From positions 116,596-180,595 of the forward strand of contig NZ_JAUJZH010000017.1 in NCBI RefSeq assembly GCF_030486595.1: DNA of 64,000 nt. The letters run 5' to 3'. The notes below the pieces were generated by a model. That model did no database searches, was not told the DNA's origin, and worked only from the letters and a program-made list of their open reading frames with translations. This DNA comes from Variovorax ginsengisoli. Its GTDB lineage: Bacteria > Pseudomonadota > Gammaproteobacteria > Burkholderiales > Burkholderiaceae_C. Positions 28,989 through 38,390 of the stretch are shown here, piece by piece; position 1 is the stretch's first letter; every line of letters begins with the position of its first letter. The position numbers and the translations under genes are program-made.

Positions 28989-30413
28989 TCACGCGGCCCC
29001 GGGGCGCCGGCTCGCGATCCGGCCCAGTGTCGCGATCGCCTGCTCGGCGCGTTCGTCCCACGGGTGGCCGTAGTTGAGGCGCAGGCAGTTCGTGAAGCCG
29101 CGCTGGGCCGAGAAGATCGGCCCCGGGGCGACGCTGATGCCTTGGGCGAGCGCCTGCCGATGCACCTCGAGGGCATCGACGTGCCCCGGCATCTCGACCC
29201 ACAGGAAATAGCCGCCCGCCGGCCGGGTGGCACGGGTGCCGGGCGGGAAGTGCTCGGCGATGGCCTGCGCCAGCAGGGTCTGCTGCCCGGCCAGCGCGCG
29301 CCGGAGCTTGCGCAGGTGCTTGTCGAAGCCGCCCTTCTCGAGGTAGGTCGCCAGTCCGTTCTGGGTCGGCGCCGAGGCGCCCAGCGTGGTGGTCAGCTTG
29401 GCGCGGGCCACCGCCCGCGTGAAGCGTCCCGGCGCCGCCCAGCCGATGCGGTAGCCGGGCGCCAGGCACTTCGAGAACGACGAGCAGTGCATCACCAGGC
29501 CCTGCGTGTCGAAGGCCTTGGCCGGCAGCGGCCGCTTGTCGTCGAAATAGAGCTCGCCGTAGACGTCGTCCTCGATCAGCGGCACCTGGTGGCGGGCCAG
29601 CAACTCGACCAGCGCCTTCTTCTTTGCGTCGGGCATCAGGCTGCCGAGCGGGTTCTGGAAGTTGGTCATGAGCCAGCAGGCCTTGGGCCGATGGCGCTGG
29701 ATCGCGCGCTCGAGCGCGTCGAGCGCCATGCCTTCGCGCGGATGGGTCGGCACCTCGATCGCCTCCAGGCCCAGTCGCTCGAGCGCCTGCAGCGCGGCAT
29801 AGAAGGTCGGCGATTCGATCAGCACCGCATCGCCCGGCCGCGTGACGCTGGCGAGGCAGAGGTTCAGCGCCTCGAGGGCGCCGTTGGTGATGACGATCTC
29901 GTCGGTGTGGACCTGCACGCCGTCGGCCAGGTAGCGCAGTGCGATCTGCCGCCGCAGCCGCGCGTTGCCGGGCGTCAGGTCGTCCACGGTGCTCCATGGA
30001 TCGAGGTTCTGGACACTGGAGGCCATGATGCGGCCGAGGCGGGCGAGCGGAAACAGCAGCGGGCTCGGGAAGGCCGAGCCCAGCGGCACCACATCGCGCA
30101 CCATGGTCGACTCGAGGATCTCGAACACATGCTCGCTGACATCGAGCGGCACGGCGTCGTCCTCGGGCTGCGAGGCAGCCTCGGGCTCGGGCGGCAGTTG
30201 CCGGGCGCCTTCGGCCACGTAGTAGCCGGAGCGCTCGCGGGCCCGGATCAGGCCCTGGGCCTCGAGCAGGTAGTAGGCCTGGAACACGGTCGACGGGCTG
30301 ACGCCGCGGCTGGCCCGCGCCTGGCGCACGGAGGGCAGGCGGTCGCCGGGGTGCAGCACCCCGGTGCGAATCGAATCGGCGATCTCGGCGGCCAGGGCCT
30401 GGTAGCGTGTCAT
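28989..30413 (-). CDS. MocR-type regulator (GntR HTH fused to PLP aminotransferase-like domain)
   Basis: A 474-aa protein with an N-terminal winged helix (residues 1-70, YQALAAEIADSIRTG... LPSVRQARASRGVSPSTVFQ) and a fold-type I aminotransferase-like domain. The PLP lysine is in SSFSKCLAPGYRIGW; upstream are PTFYAAL and TNFQNPLGS. MocR proteins sense PLP or amino compounds and control neighbouring genes. It is divergent from an MFS exporter with only 45 bases between, so exporter control is the natural expectation. No clear direct-repeat operator was found in those 45 bases. Confidence 0.93.
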   Translation of the reverse strand: MTRYQALAAEIADSIRTGVLHPGDRLPSVRQARASRGVSPSTVFQAYYLLEAQGLIRARERSGYYVAEGARQLPPEPEAASQPEDDAVPLDVSEHVFEILESTMVRDVVPLGSAFPSPLLFPLARLGRIMASSVQNLDPWSTVDDLTPGNARLRRQIALRYLADGVQVHTDEIVITNGALEALNLCLASVTRPGDAVLIESPTFYAALQALERLGLEAIEVPTHPREGMALDALERAIQRHRPKACWLMTNFQNPLGSLMPDAKKKALVELLARHQVPLIEDDVYGELYFDDKRPLPAKAFDTQGLVMHCSSFSKCLAPGYRIGWAAPGRFTRAVARAKLTTTLGASAPTQNGLATYLEKGGFDKHLRKLRRALAGQQTLLAQAIAEHFPPGTRATRPAGGYFLWVEMPGHVDALEVHRQALAQGISVAPGPIFSAQRGFTNCLRLNYGHPWDERAEQAIATLGRIASRRPGAA

Positions 30414-30458
30414 GGAGCGGCGATTGTCCGGTACTGCGCGCGGCCTCATACTTTGGCG

Positions 30459-32063
30459 ATGCCGCAGATCGGAAAGCCTCCCGGTGACGACAGCCTGATC
30501 CGGCACGGTTGCGAGGCCGCCGACTGCCCGCCGGCTTCGCGGCCCTGGGTGCTCGCCGCGGCCATCGTCGGATCGAGCATGGCATTCATCGACGGCACCG
30601 TGGTCAACGTCGCGCTGCCGGCGATCCAGGCCGACCTGCATGCCAGCGCCTTCCAGGCCCAATGGGTGGTCGAGTCCTATGCCTTGTTCCTGGCCGCGCT
30701 GCTGCTGGTCGGCGGCGCGCTCGGCGATCACTTCGGACGCCGCAGGATCTTCGCGCTCGGGGTCGCGTTGTTCGCACTGGCCTCGATGGCCTGCGCGCTG
30801 GCGGGCGACGTCTCGCAGCTGATCGCTGCGCGCGCGGTGCAGGGCATCGGCGGCGCCTTGCTGGTGCCCGGCAGCCTGGCGCTCATCAGCGCGTCCTTTC
30901 CCGAGAAGGAGCGCGGCCGGGCGATCGGCACCTGGTCCGGGTTCAGCGGCATCACGGCGGCCATCGGACCGGTGGTGGGCGGCTTCCTGGTCGACCACTA
31001 TTCGTGGACCTGGGCCTTCCTGGTCAACCTGCCGATGGCGGCCGTGGTGCTGCTGATCGTCTGGCGCCACGTGCCCGAGAGCCGCGGCGGCGCGGCGGCT
31101 TCGGCGCGGCTCGATCCCTGGGGCGCGGCGCTGGCGACGGTGGCGCTCGGGGGCATCGTCTATGCATTCATCGAGGCGCCGACACAGGGCTGGCGCGCGC
31201 CCTCGGTGCCGTTCGCGCTGCTGGCGGGCATCGCGGCCAGCGTGGCCTTCGTGATGGTCGAGCTGCGCGTGCGCTCGCCGATGCTGCCGCTCGGACTGAT
31301 GCGCGTCGGCAACTTCGGCGGCGCCAACCTGCTGACGCTGCTGCTCTATGCGGCGCTCGGCGGAGGGCTCTACTTCCTGCCGCTCAACCTGATCCAGGTC
31401 CAGGGCTACTCGGCCACCGTCGCCGGCGCGGCGCTGCTGCCGTTCATCCTGATCATGTTCGCGCTGTCGAGCTGGGCCGGGCAACTGGTCGACCGCATCG
31501 GAGCGCGCCTGCCGCTGGTGGTGGGCCCCGCCATCGCCGCCGCCGGGTTCGCGCTGTTCGCACTGCCGGGCGTCGGCGCCGATTACTGGACCTCGTTCTT
31601 CCCGGCGGTGGTGGTGCTCGGCTTCGGCATGGCGGTGACCGTCGCGCCGCTCACCACCACCGTCATGAACGCGGTCGGGCCGGAGCTCGCGGGCATCGCC
31701 TCGGGCGTCAACAATGCGGTCTCGCGCGCCGCCGCGGTACTGGCGATCGCGGTCTTCGGCGTCGTCATGGCCTGGGCCTTCGACGCCGGCCTGGGCCAGG
31801 GCCTGCTCGACATGGGGGCCTCGCCCGAGGCGGCAGCCTTCGTGCGGGCGCAGCGCAGCCAGCTGGCCGGCGCCACGCTGCCGCCGGGTGCCGACCCGGC
31901 TGTGGCGGCGGCGCTGCGGCACACCATCAACGCGGCATTCGTCTCCGGCTTTCGCTGCGTCATGCTGCTGTGTGCCGGCCTTGCCCTGCTGAGCGCGGTG
32001 AGCGCGTGGCTGCTGATCGGCCGCGCCGAGGCCATCGATCGCCATACGTCGCATGGCCGATAG
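30459..32063 (+). CDS. DHA2-family MFS drug transporter (EmrB/QacA type)
   Basis: A 534-aa transporter of 14 helices. ATG 30459 (MPQIGKPPGDDSLIRHGCEA) opens a cysteine-bearing N-terminal tail before helix 1 (VLAAAIVGSSMAFIDGTVVN). The motif SSMAFIDGTVVNVALPAI and the antiporter motif at GALLVPGSLALISASFP are characteristic. It is divergent from the MocR gene and is the third MFS drug-type exporter in 7 kb, but it is separated from the other two by the hydrolase and the regulator. Substrate unknown. Confidence 0.9.
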   Translation: MPQIGKPPGDDSLIRHGCEAADCPPASRPWVLAAAIVGSSMAFIDGTVVNVALPAIQADLHASAFQAQWVVESYALFLAALLLVGGALGDHFGRRRIFALGVALFALASMACALAGDVSQLIAARAVQGIGGALLVPGSLALISASFPEKERGRAIGTWSGFSGITAAIGPVVGGFLVDHYSWTWAFLVNLPMAAVVLLIVWRHVPESRGGAAASARLDPWGAALATVALGGIVYAFIEAPTQGWRAPSVPFALLAGIAASVAFVMVELRVRSPMLPLGLMRVGNFGGANLLTLLLYAALGGGLYFLPLNLIQVQGYSATVAGAALLPFILIMFALSSWAGQLVDRIGARLPLVVGPAIAAAGFALFALPGVGADYWTSFFPAVVVLGFGMAVTVAPLTTTVMNAVGPELAGIASGVNNAVSRAAAVLAIAVFGVVMAWAFDAGLGQGLLDMGASPEAAAFVRAQRSQLAGATLPPGADPAVAAALRHTINAAFVSGFRCVMLLCAGLALLSAVSAWLLIGRAEAIDRHTSHGR

Positions 32064-32139
32064 CCAATAGGGGAGGCCCCCTCCACACTGCGCACTCGAT
32101 GGCCCGTTCACCCAAGGTCTGGCCGCAGGAGGAATGGCA

Positions 32140-34665
32140 ATGAACCAGGGTTTCCACCGCGCCGCTCGATGGTGGCCGCTGATTGCGTGCGTGCTGCTGG
32201 CGGGCTGCTCGAAGGGCCCGCAGCCCGGCGAGGTGCAGGACGAAGCGAAGCTCGCGGGCCGCGACGCGGCATCGTTCCCGCATGCCGGCGAGGACTACTT
32301 CCACGACATGGACAACGCAATTGCGCTGTCGCCGGAAGAGATCAAGGGCCGCAACATGTGGCTGGTGTGGAGCGGCGGCAACGACCGCTTCTGGACCCGG
32401 ATGAGCGACTACACCTTCGGCGCCTTCGACCTGCTGAAGGTGATCAGCTCGCACCCCAGCCTGGGCTATTCGCGGGCCAATCGCTGGCAGTACTTCGGCC
32501 TGGTCAACGAACCCTGCTTCAACAACGCCGCCGGGCCCGACAAGGCGCGCCGCGGTCTCTGGCTGGACGTCCGCAGCAAGGACTGCGCGCCCGATCCGTT
32601 CGAGAACGAGAGCAAGTACCCGGGCGTCGCGATCGGCTCGCGCGGCAAGCCGCTGGGCGACGGCACGACGCAGCCGGTGGGCTCGTTCTACGGCTGGGGC
32701 ACCGGAATCGCGGGACTGCGCCTGTTTCCGAATCCGGACTTCGACGAGAAGGCCGCCAAGGCATGGGACGCCGAGAAGTACTACACCGACCCGAGCTACT
32801 ACAACCGCAAGGACCTGGTGCGTCCCTACCGGGTCGGCATGTCCTGCGGCTTCTGCCACGTCGGGCCGAGCCCGGTGAAGCCGCCGGCCGATCCGAACAA
32901 CCCGAAGTTCGAGAACCTGAGTTCCTCGGTCGGCGCCCAGTACATGTGGGTCGACCGGCTCTTCATCTACAACGCCAACAAGCCCGAGGGCCGGACCAAC
33001 TACATGTACCAGCTGGCCCACACCTACCGGCCGGGCGCGATGGACACCTCGCTGGTCTCGACCGACGGCATCAACAACCCGCGCACCATGAACGCGGTCT
33101 ACGACTTCGCCTCGCGGCTCGAGATGGCCCGGCGCATCGGCCGCGAGAAGCTCGCCGGTGGCGAACTCGACAACAAGCAGTTCAACGACTTCATCGCCAG
33201 CGGGCCCTTGACCGAGTTCTTCTCGAAGGCCGACTCGATGGTCTACACGCCGCACGTGCTCAAGGACGGCGCCGACTCGGTCGGGCTGCTGGGCGCGCTG
33301 AACCGCGTGTACCTCAACATCGGCCTGTTCAGCGAAGAGTGGCTGCTGCACTTCAACCCGGTGGTCGGCGGCAAGACCATCACGCCGATCAAGATCGCGT
33401 CGGCGCAGAAGAATTCGAGCTACTGGCAGGCGACCGAGGCCGGGACGCCGAACACGGCGCTGTTTTTCCTCAAGGCCGCGCAGCCCGACCACCTGAAGGA
33501 CGCTCCCGGCGGCGACAAGTACCTGGGCGCCGACGCCGCCACGCTGGAGCGCGGCAAGCTCGCTTTCGCCGACACCTGCGCGCGCTGCCATTCGAGCAAG
33601 GCACCGCCGCTGCCGGCATCGCTCGAACTCTCGCCGCAACGGTGCGCGGGACCGGGCTACGTCGACTGCTTCAAGCGCTACTGGGGCTGGACCCAGACCG
33701 AGGACTACAAGGTGCAGATGCGCAAGATCGTCCAGGCGCCGAACTTCCTGCAGAACAACTACCTGTCGACCGAGGCGCGGATCCCCGTCACCTTGCTGCG
33801 CACCAATGCCTGCAGCCCGCTGGCGACCAACGCGCTGGCGGGCAATATCTGGGACAACTTCTCGTCGCAGACCTACAAGAGCCTGCCCTCGGTCGGCACC
33901 GTGACGCTCGCCGATCCCTTCACCGGCGCCCCCAAGCCCTACGAAATGCCAGCGGGCGGACGGGGCTACACGCGGGTGCCGTCGCTGATCAGCGTCTGGT
34001 CGACCGCGCCTTTCCTGCTCAACAACACGGTCGGCGAGGCCAACGGCGATCCGTCGGTGGACGGCCGCATGAAGGTCTTCGACCAGGCGATCGAGCAGAT
34101 GCTGTGGCCCGAGAAGCGCAAGGCCGACGCCCTGCTCGGCGCCAAGGTCGGCGGCACCATCGACCGCACCACCGAGCGCAGCGTCGTTACCATCCCGACC
34201 GGCTACGCCCCCGAGGCGCTGCAGCCGCTGCAGGGCGCCTTGCACCGCTGGCTGCCGTGGCTGGTGCAGAAGGACGGCGACATCGTGCTGGGTCCGATCC
34301 CGGGCGGCGTGCCGGTGAACCTGCTGTCCAACCTCAAGCTGCGTGCCGAGAGCGACGATCTCGGCGACAAGGCCCAGCACGTGAAGGACGCGGGCGCGCT
34401 GCTGGTCAAGCTCAAGCTGGCGCTCGCCAGCGCGCCGGCCGGCGCTTCCGACGAAGAACTGCGCCAGCACTTCGCCAACCTGGCCGAGCCGATGCTCGAA
34501 CTCAGCAAGTGCCGCGACTTCGTGGTCAACCGCGGCCACTACTTCGGCACGGCGGAGTTCAACCGGCAGGAGGGACTGAGCGCCGACGAGAAGGCCTTCG
34601 GCCGTGAACCCGAGCTGAGCGACGAGGACAAGCGGGCGCTGGTCTCGTTCCTGAAGACCTTCTGA
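32140..34665 (+). CDS. Large di-heme c-type cytochrome lipoprotein
   Basis: An 841-aa exported lipoprotein: signal MNQGFHRAARWWPLIACVLL, lipobox LLAGC with acylated Cys23. Two CxxCH heme-c sites, CGFCH at 236-240 and CARCH at 480-484, with conserved surroundings (YRVGMSCGFCHVGP; LAFADTCARCHSSKAPP). Size and spacing recall the di-heme cytochrome c peroxidase/MauG/RoxA superfamily, but I cannot assign it to one. ATG 32140 is chosen over ATG 32134 because the AGGAGG site would be only one base from the latter. First gene of a tight cluster with a GMC flavoprotein, DyP, and catalase-like genes; the natural role is electron acceptor for, or oxidant partner of, these enzymes (inference). Confidence 0.87.
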   Translation: MNQGFHRAARWWPLIACVLLAGCSKGPQPGEVQDEAKLAGRDAASFPHAGEDYFHDMDNAIALSPEEIKGRNMWLVWSGGNDRFWTRMSDYTFGAFDLLKVISSHPSLGYSRANRWQYFGLVNEPCFNNAAGPDKARRGLWLDVRSKDCAPDPFENESKYPGVAIGSRGKPLGDGTTQPVGSFYGWGTGIAGLRLFPNPDFDEKAAKAWDAEKYYTDPSYYNRKDLVRPYRVGMSCGFCHVGPSPVKPPADPNNPKFENLSSSVGAQYMWVDRLFIYNANKPEGRTNYMYQLAHTYRPGAMDTSLVSTDGINNPRTMNAVYDFASRLEMARRIGREKLAGGELDNKQFNDFIASGPLTEFFSKADSMVYTPHVLKDGADSVGLLGALNRVYLNIGLFSEEWLLHFNPVVGGKTITPIKIASAQKNSSYWQATEAGTPNTALFFLKAAQPDHLKDAPGGDKYLGADAATLERGKLAFADTCARCHSSKAPPLPASLELSPQRCAGPGYVDCFKRYWGWTQTEDYKVQMRKIVQAPNFLQNNYLSTEARIPVTLLRTNACSPLATNALAGNIWDNFSSQTYKSLPSVGTVTLADPFTGAPKPYEMPAGGRGYTRVPSLISVWSTAPFLLNNTVGEANGDPSVDGRMKVFDQAIEQMLWPEKRKADALLGAKVGGTIDRTTERSVVTIPTGYAPEALQPLQGALHRWLPWLVQKDGDIVLGPIPGGVPVNLLSNLKLRAESDDLGDKAQHVKDAGALLVKLKLALASAPAGASDEELRQHFANLAEPMLELSKCRDFVVNRGHYFGTAEFNRQEGLSADEKAFGREPELSDEDKRALVSFLKTF

Positions 34666-34684
34666 GCCCAGCGAAACGCCACGC

Positions 34685-36562
34685 ATGCAGGGCGCTGATC
34701 CGACGACGAGCGACTGGGACTACGTGATCGTCGGTGCGGGCGCGGGCGGCGGCCCGTTGGCGGCCCGGCTCGCCGAACACGGCATGCGGGTCATGCTGCT
34801 CGATGCCGGCGGCGATCCGCGCAGCGGCGATGCCCGCCTGCCCGACGACTACGACGTCCCGGCCTTCCATGCCTTCGCCTGCGAGAACCCGGCGCTGCGC
34901 TGGGACTTCCGCATCCGCCACTACGCCGACGAGGCGCAGCAGGGGCGGGACTGGAAGTACCAGGCCGGGCAGGGCGTGCTCTACCCGCGCGCCGCCGGCC
35001 TTGGCGGCTGCAGCGCGCACAACGCGATGATCTTCATGCCGCCGCACGCCTCGGACTGGGACCGGATCGCGCGGCTGACCGGGGACCCGTCATGGCGCGC
35101 GGTGCGCATGCGCCGCTATGCGCAGCGCGTGGAAGATTGCCGCCACCGGCCGGTCTGGCGTGCGTTCAGGCACCTCGGGCTCGATCCGACCGGCCATGGA
35201 TGGGGCGGCTGGCTGCAGACCGAGAAGTCGATCCCGCTGTCGGTGCTCGGCGACCAGGGCCTGCTGCGGGTGCTGCGCGAGAGCGCGCGCAGCTTCACCC
35301 ACGACCTGCCGACGCCGCTGCTGAGCACGCTGCGCTGGCTGGGTGGCGGCCTCGGCGATCCGAACGCGAGGCGCTGGCGGCCCGGCAGCTTCGAGGGCCT
35401 CTGCTACACGCCGCTCGCGACCGCCGGCCACCGCCGCAGCGGCGTGCGCGAACGCCTGCTGGCGGTGGCAGCGCGCCATCCCGATCGGCTGCACATCGAA
35501 CTCGATGCGCTGGCGACCCGGGTGCTCTTCGATGCCGAGGGCGGCGCCGTCGGCGTTGCCTACATCAAGGGCGCGCGGCTCTACCGTGCGCATGCGGCGC
35601 CGAGCGAGCAGGCGGGCGAGGCGCGCGAGGCGAGGGCGCGGCGCGAGGTGATCCTCTGCGGCGGCGCCTTCAACACGCCGCAGCTGCTGATGTTGTCGGG
35701 GATCGGCCCGGCCGCAGAGCTGGCGGCACACGGCATTCCGCTGCGGGTCGACCTGCCCGGCGTCGGGCGCAACCTGCAGGACCGCTACGAGGTCGCGGTC
35801 ACGCACCGGATGCAGCTGCCGTGGAAGGCGCTCGAGGGCGCGCGCTTCGAGCGCGACGATGCGCTGTGGCGCCGATGGCAGAAAGACCGCGGCGGCATGT
35901 ACGCGTCCAACGGCGCCGCGCTCGGCGTGGTCCAGCGCTCGCGCGGCGCGGCGGGACCGGACCAGGAGCCGGACCTCTTCTGCATGGCGCTGCTGGCCCG
36001 CTTCGAAGGCTATTTCAGCGGCTTCTCGCACTGGATCCGCGACCATCCCGACCAGCTGACCTGGGCCGTGCTCAAGGGCCACACGCGCAATCGCGCCGGC
36101 ACCGTGCAACTGCATTCGGCCGATCCGCGCGACATGCCGCTGGTGAACTTCCACTACTTCGAAGAGGGCGACGATGCCGCTGGTGTCGACCTGAAGGCGG
36201 TGGTCGAGGCGATCCGCTTCGTGCGGCGCATGACGGCGCCGCTGAGGGAGAAGGGATGGATCGCCGAGGAAGTGGCGCCCGGCACCGCGGTCGACAGCGA
36301 CGCGGCACTGGCCGACTATGTGCGGCAGACCGCGTGGGGGCACCATGCCTCGTGCACGTGCGCGATCGGTGCTGTGGACGCGGGCGGCGTGCTCGACAGC
36401 GCGTTCGCCGTGCATGGCGTGAAGCGGCTGCGCGTGGTCGACGCCTCGGTGTTTCCGCAGATCCCGGGCTTCTTCATCGCCGCGGCGATCTACATGATCG
36501 CGGAGAAGGCGGCCGATGTCTTGCTCGAGGAGGCGCGTCGAACACCTCTTTCGGCAAGTTGA
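34685..36562 (+). CDS. GMC family FAD-dependent oxidoreductase
   Basis: A 625-aa flavoprotein of the glucose-methanol-choline family, oxidising an alcohol or related group. N-terminal FAD motif GAGAGGGPLAARLAE (residues 17-31), the GMC signature region GLGGCSAHNAMIFMP and CGGAFNTPQLLMLSGIGP, and the catalytic His in GHHASCTCAIG (His553/554). The second active-site residue, normally His/Asn six residues before the I-A-E-K motif, is Ala599 (PGFFIAAAIYMIAEK), so chemistry may differ from classical oxidases. ATG 34685 lies 19 bases after the cytochrome stop. No export signal is visible. Fatty-acid or sterol-like alcohols are possible substrates but unproven. Confidence 0.9.
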   Translation: MQGADPTTSDWDYVIVGAGAGGGPLAARLAEHGMRVMLLDAGGDPRSGDARLPDDYDVPAFHAFACENPALRWDFRIRHYADEAQQGRDWKYQAGQGVLYPRAAGLGGCSAHNAMIFMPPHASDWDRIARLTGDPSWRAVRMRRYAQRVEDCRHRPVWRAFRHLGLDPTGHGWGGWLQTEKSIPLSVLGDQGLLRVLRESARSFTHDLPTPLLSTLRWLGGGLGDPNARRWRPGSFEGLCYTPLATAGHRRSGVRERLLAVAARHPDRLHIELDALATRVLFDAEGGAVGVAYIKGARLYRAHAAPSEQAGEAREARARREVILCGGAFNTPQLLMLSGIGPAAELAAHGIPLRVDLPGVGRNLQDRYEVAVTHRMQLPWKALEGARFERDDALWRRWQKDRGGMYASNGAALGVVQRSRGAAGPDQEPDLFCMALLARFEGYFSGFSHWIRDHPDQLTWAVLKGHTRNRAGTVQLHSADPRDMPLVNFHYFEEGDDAAGVDLKAVVEAIRFVRRMTAPLREKGWIAEEVAPGTAVDSDAALADYVRQTAWGHHASCTCAIGAVDAGGVLDSAFAVHGVKRLRVVDASVFPQIPGFFIAAAIYMIAEKAADVLLEEARRTPLSAS

Positions 36563-36623
36563 CGAAGCCCATCGAAGGGCTGACACTTTCTGAACGGCGG
36601 GGCTTCCCCGGAGGAGAGAGCAG

Positions 36624-37055
36624 ATGGCCTATGACGTCCAACAGTTGCTCGACATGTCGCAGCAGCAACTCGACGAACTGTTCCGCGCCAGCCCGCCCGG
36701 AGAGATCCCGAACGGCGAGGCCGCCGGCACGGCGATCATCGCGCCCGGCACCCATTACACCGAGTCGATCGCGAAGATCATCAACTTCTTCGGCTGGCAG
36801 GGGAAGGTGTTCGATGCCGCGAACGGCGTGCTCAAGAACAAGGTCAGCGTTCTCGGCGTGGAGGCCATCGTCGCCAAGGTCTACCTGGGCAGCAGCTGGC
36901 TCGACAACAAGCCGTGCATCGTGCTCGACTACTCCGAGACCTCTTTCGTGGCCCAGTGGATCCGCGACGAGATCCGGCTCATCTCCCCGAACTTCTACCT
37001 CGGCAAGGTCTATTGGGGCAAGGATCGGTTGATCGACTTCTGCCTCCAGTTCTGA
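36624..37055 (+). CDS. Conserved hypothetical protein of the redox cluster
   Basis: A 143-aa soluble protein with no motif I can name. It begins MAYDVQQLLDMSQQQLDELF (helical), then a Gly/Pro-rich stretch (SPPGEIPNGEAAGTAIIAPG), and a C-terminal region rich in aromatic residues (GKVYWGKDRLIDFCLQF). The segment NKPCIVLDYSETSFVAQWIRD looks like a lipocalin-like or small beta-barrel ligand-binding core, which is only an impression. A GGAGGAGAG ribosome-binding site sits just upstream of ATG 36624. Location inside the cytochrome/GMC/DyP operon suggests a substrate carrier or assembly partner. Confidence 0.8.
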   Translation: MAYDVQQLLDMSQQQLDELFRASPPGEIPNGEAAGTAIIAPGTHYTESIAKIINFFGWQGKVFDAANGVLKNKVSVLGVEAIVAKVYLGSSWLDNKPCIVLDYSETSFVAQWIRDEIRLISPNFYLGKVYWGKDRLIDFCLQF

Positions 37056-37061
37056 GATGCG

Positions 37062-38390
37062 GTGACACCCCAATCGCATTTCATGGTGGTCGCGGCCGTC
37101 GCGAGCGGCCGGGAGGCCGGCCTCCGCAAGCTGCTGGACAGTCTGAACCTGAAGCCCGGCATGGTCGACCCGGACAACGCGCTGGTGCCCTTCGGCCGCT
37201 TCGATCGACTGCATTACGCGCGGTTCGCGCTCCTCACCGACACCACGCTCGGCGATCTCGAGGCCTTCGAACTGCCGCGGCCTCGCGTGCCGCTCTACCT
37301 GAGCTTTCTGGGCGAATGCGACGGCCCGGCCAACGACCAGCTGGCCGAGTTCGCGCAGGTCGCGGGCGATGGCCTGCGCAGCATCTTCGCGCACTGCGAA
37401 GGCTTCGACGTCGACGGCAACCTGTTCGCGTGGCTCAAGGCGCGCTCGCTGCCGGTGGCCGCGGGCTACGTCAACCGCATCGGCCGCACCGTGCGGCAGG
37501 TGCGCGAAGACAGCGCGCTGCAACGCGCGCTGGCCTCGCAGGTGCCGCGCGACATCGCCACCGAAGCCGAGGACCCGCAGGCGCTGCGCCATCGCCTGCT
37601 GGCCTTCGTGCAGGCCGAGCAGCTCGAGGGGCGGCTGCTGCTGACCTCGCCCGAACGCACGCCCACCGGCTGGTGGCTGCGCAACCTGCTGCATGCCGTT
37701 GCACCGTTCGCGGTCCTGCTGGTGGCTTTGCTGCTGGTGTACAGGCAGCCGCTGCTGCTGCTCTTGCTGGTGCTGCTGGCAGCCTGCCTGGTCTGGCAGC
37801 TGCGCCGCCGCGAGAAGAGCGACCCCGAGTTCTGTCCGCGCCCGGACCGCGAGGCGGTGCAGGAGATGCAGCGCCTCGAAGACCACGACCTCACCAACAG
37901 CTTCACCGCCCTCGGTCCCGTCAAGCCGGGGCTGTTCCGGCGCTGGCTCACGCAACTGATCCTCTACGCCATCGACTACGCCTGCCGCCATGTCTTCGGC
38001 CGCGGCCACCTGGCGCGGGTGCAGACCATTCACTTCGCACGCTGGGTGTTCCTCGACGGCAAGACCCGGGTGCTGTTCGCGAGCAACTACGACGGCAGCC
38101 ACGAAAGCTACATGGACGATTTCATCAACAAGGCGGCCTGGGGCCTGAACCTGATCTTCAGCAACGGCTTCGGCTGGCCACGCACCGACTGGCTTCTGAA
38201 GGGCGGGGCGCGGCACGAACTGCGCTTCAAGTACTACCAGCGGCGGCACCAGCTGCCGACCCAGGTCTGGTACAAGGCCTACCCCGGCCTGACCTTGACC
38301 GACCTGGAGCGCAACCGGCGCATCCGCGAGGGCTTCGAGATGCACCAGGTGACGGACGCCCAGGCGCTCGAATGGCTGAGGCTGCTATGA
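37062..38390 (+). CDS. Unknown membrane protein with two related soluble domains
   Basis: A 442-aa protein starting at GTG 37062. A hairpin of two membrane helices (about 208-227 and 229-246) separates two soluble halves that appear to share a pattern: LHYARFALLTD...YLSFLGECDGPAND (50-91) and IHFARWVFLDG...VLFASNYDGSHES (323-349), each an H-x-A-R strand followed by a strand ending in DG. This suggests a duplicated alpha/beta-barrel module like that of DyP/Dabb folds. No heme motif is visible. It overlaps the DyP start (ATGA at 38387-38390). I do not know the family; a membrane scaffold for the neighbouring peroxidase is a guess. ATG 37083 is an alternative start. Confidence 0.78.
   Translation: MTPQSHFMVVAAVASGREAGLRKLLDSLNLKPGMVDPDNALVPFGRFDRLHYARFALLTDTTLGDLEAFELPRPRVPLYLSFLGECDGPANDQLAEFAQVAGDGLRSIFAHCEGFDVDGNLFAWLKARSLPVAAGYVNRIGRTVRQVREDSALQRALASQVPRDIATEAEDPQALRHRLLAFVQAEQLEGRLLLTSPERTPTGWWLRNLLHAVAPFAVLLVALLLVYRQPLLLLLLVLLAACLVWQLRRREKSDPEFCPRPDREAVQEMQRLEDHDLTNSFTALGPVKPGLFRRWLTQLILYAIDYACRHVFGRGHLARVQTIHFARWVFLDGKTRVLFASNYDGSHESYMDDFINKAAWGLNLIFSNGFGWPRTDWLLKGGARHELRFKYYQRRHQLPTQVWYKAYPGLTLTDLERNRRIREGFEMHQVTDAQALEWLRLL

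Noticed and set aside
32064..32105. GGAGG-CCC-CCTCC hairpin as a terminator after the MFS gene
   Set aside because: Stem of only five pairs and no T-run; too weak to call.
32134..32139. ATG 32134 as start of the cytochrome lipoprotein
   Set aside because: The AGGAGG site would be only one base away; ATG 32140 has proper spacing.
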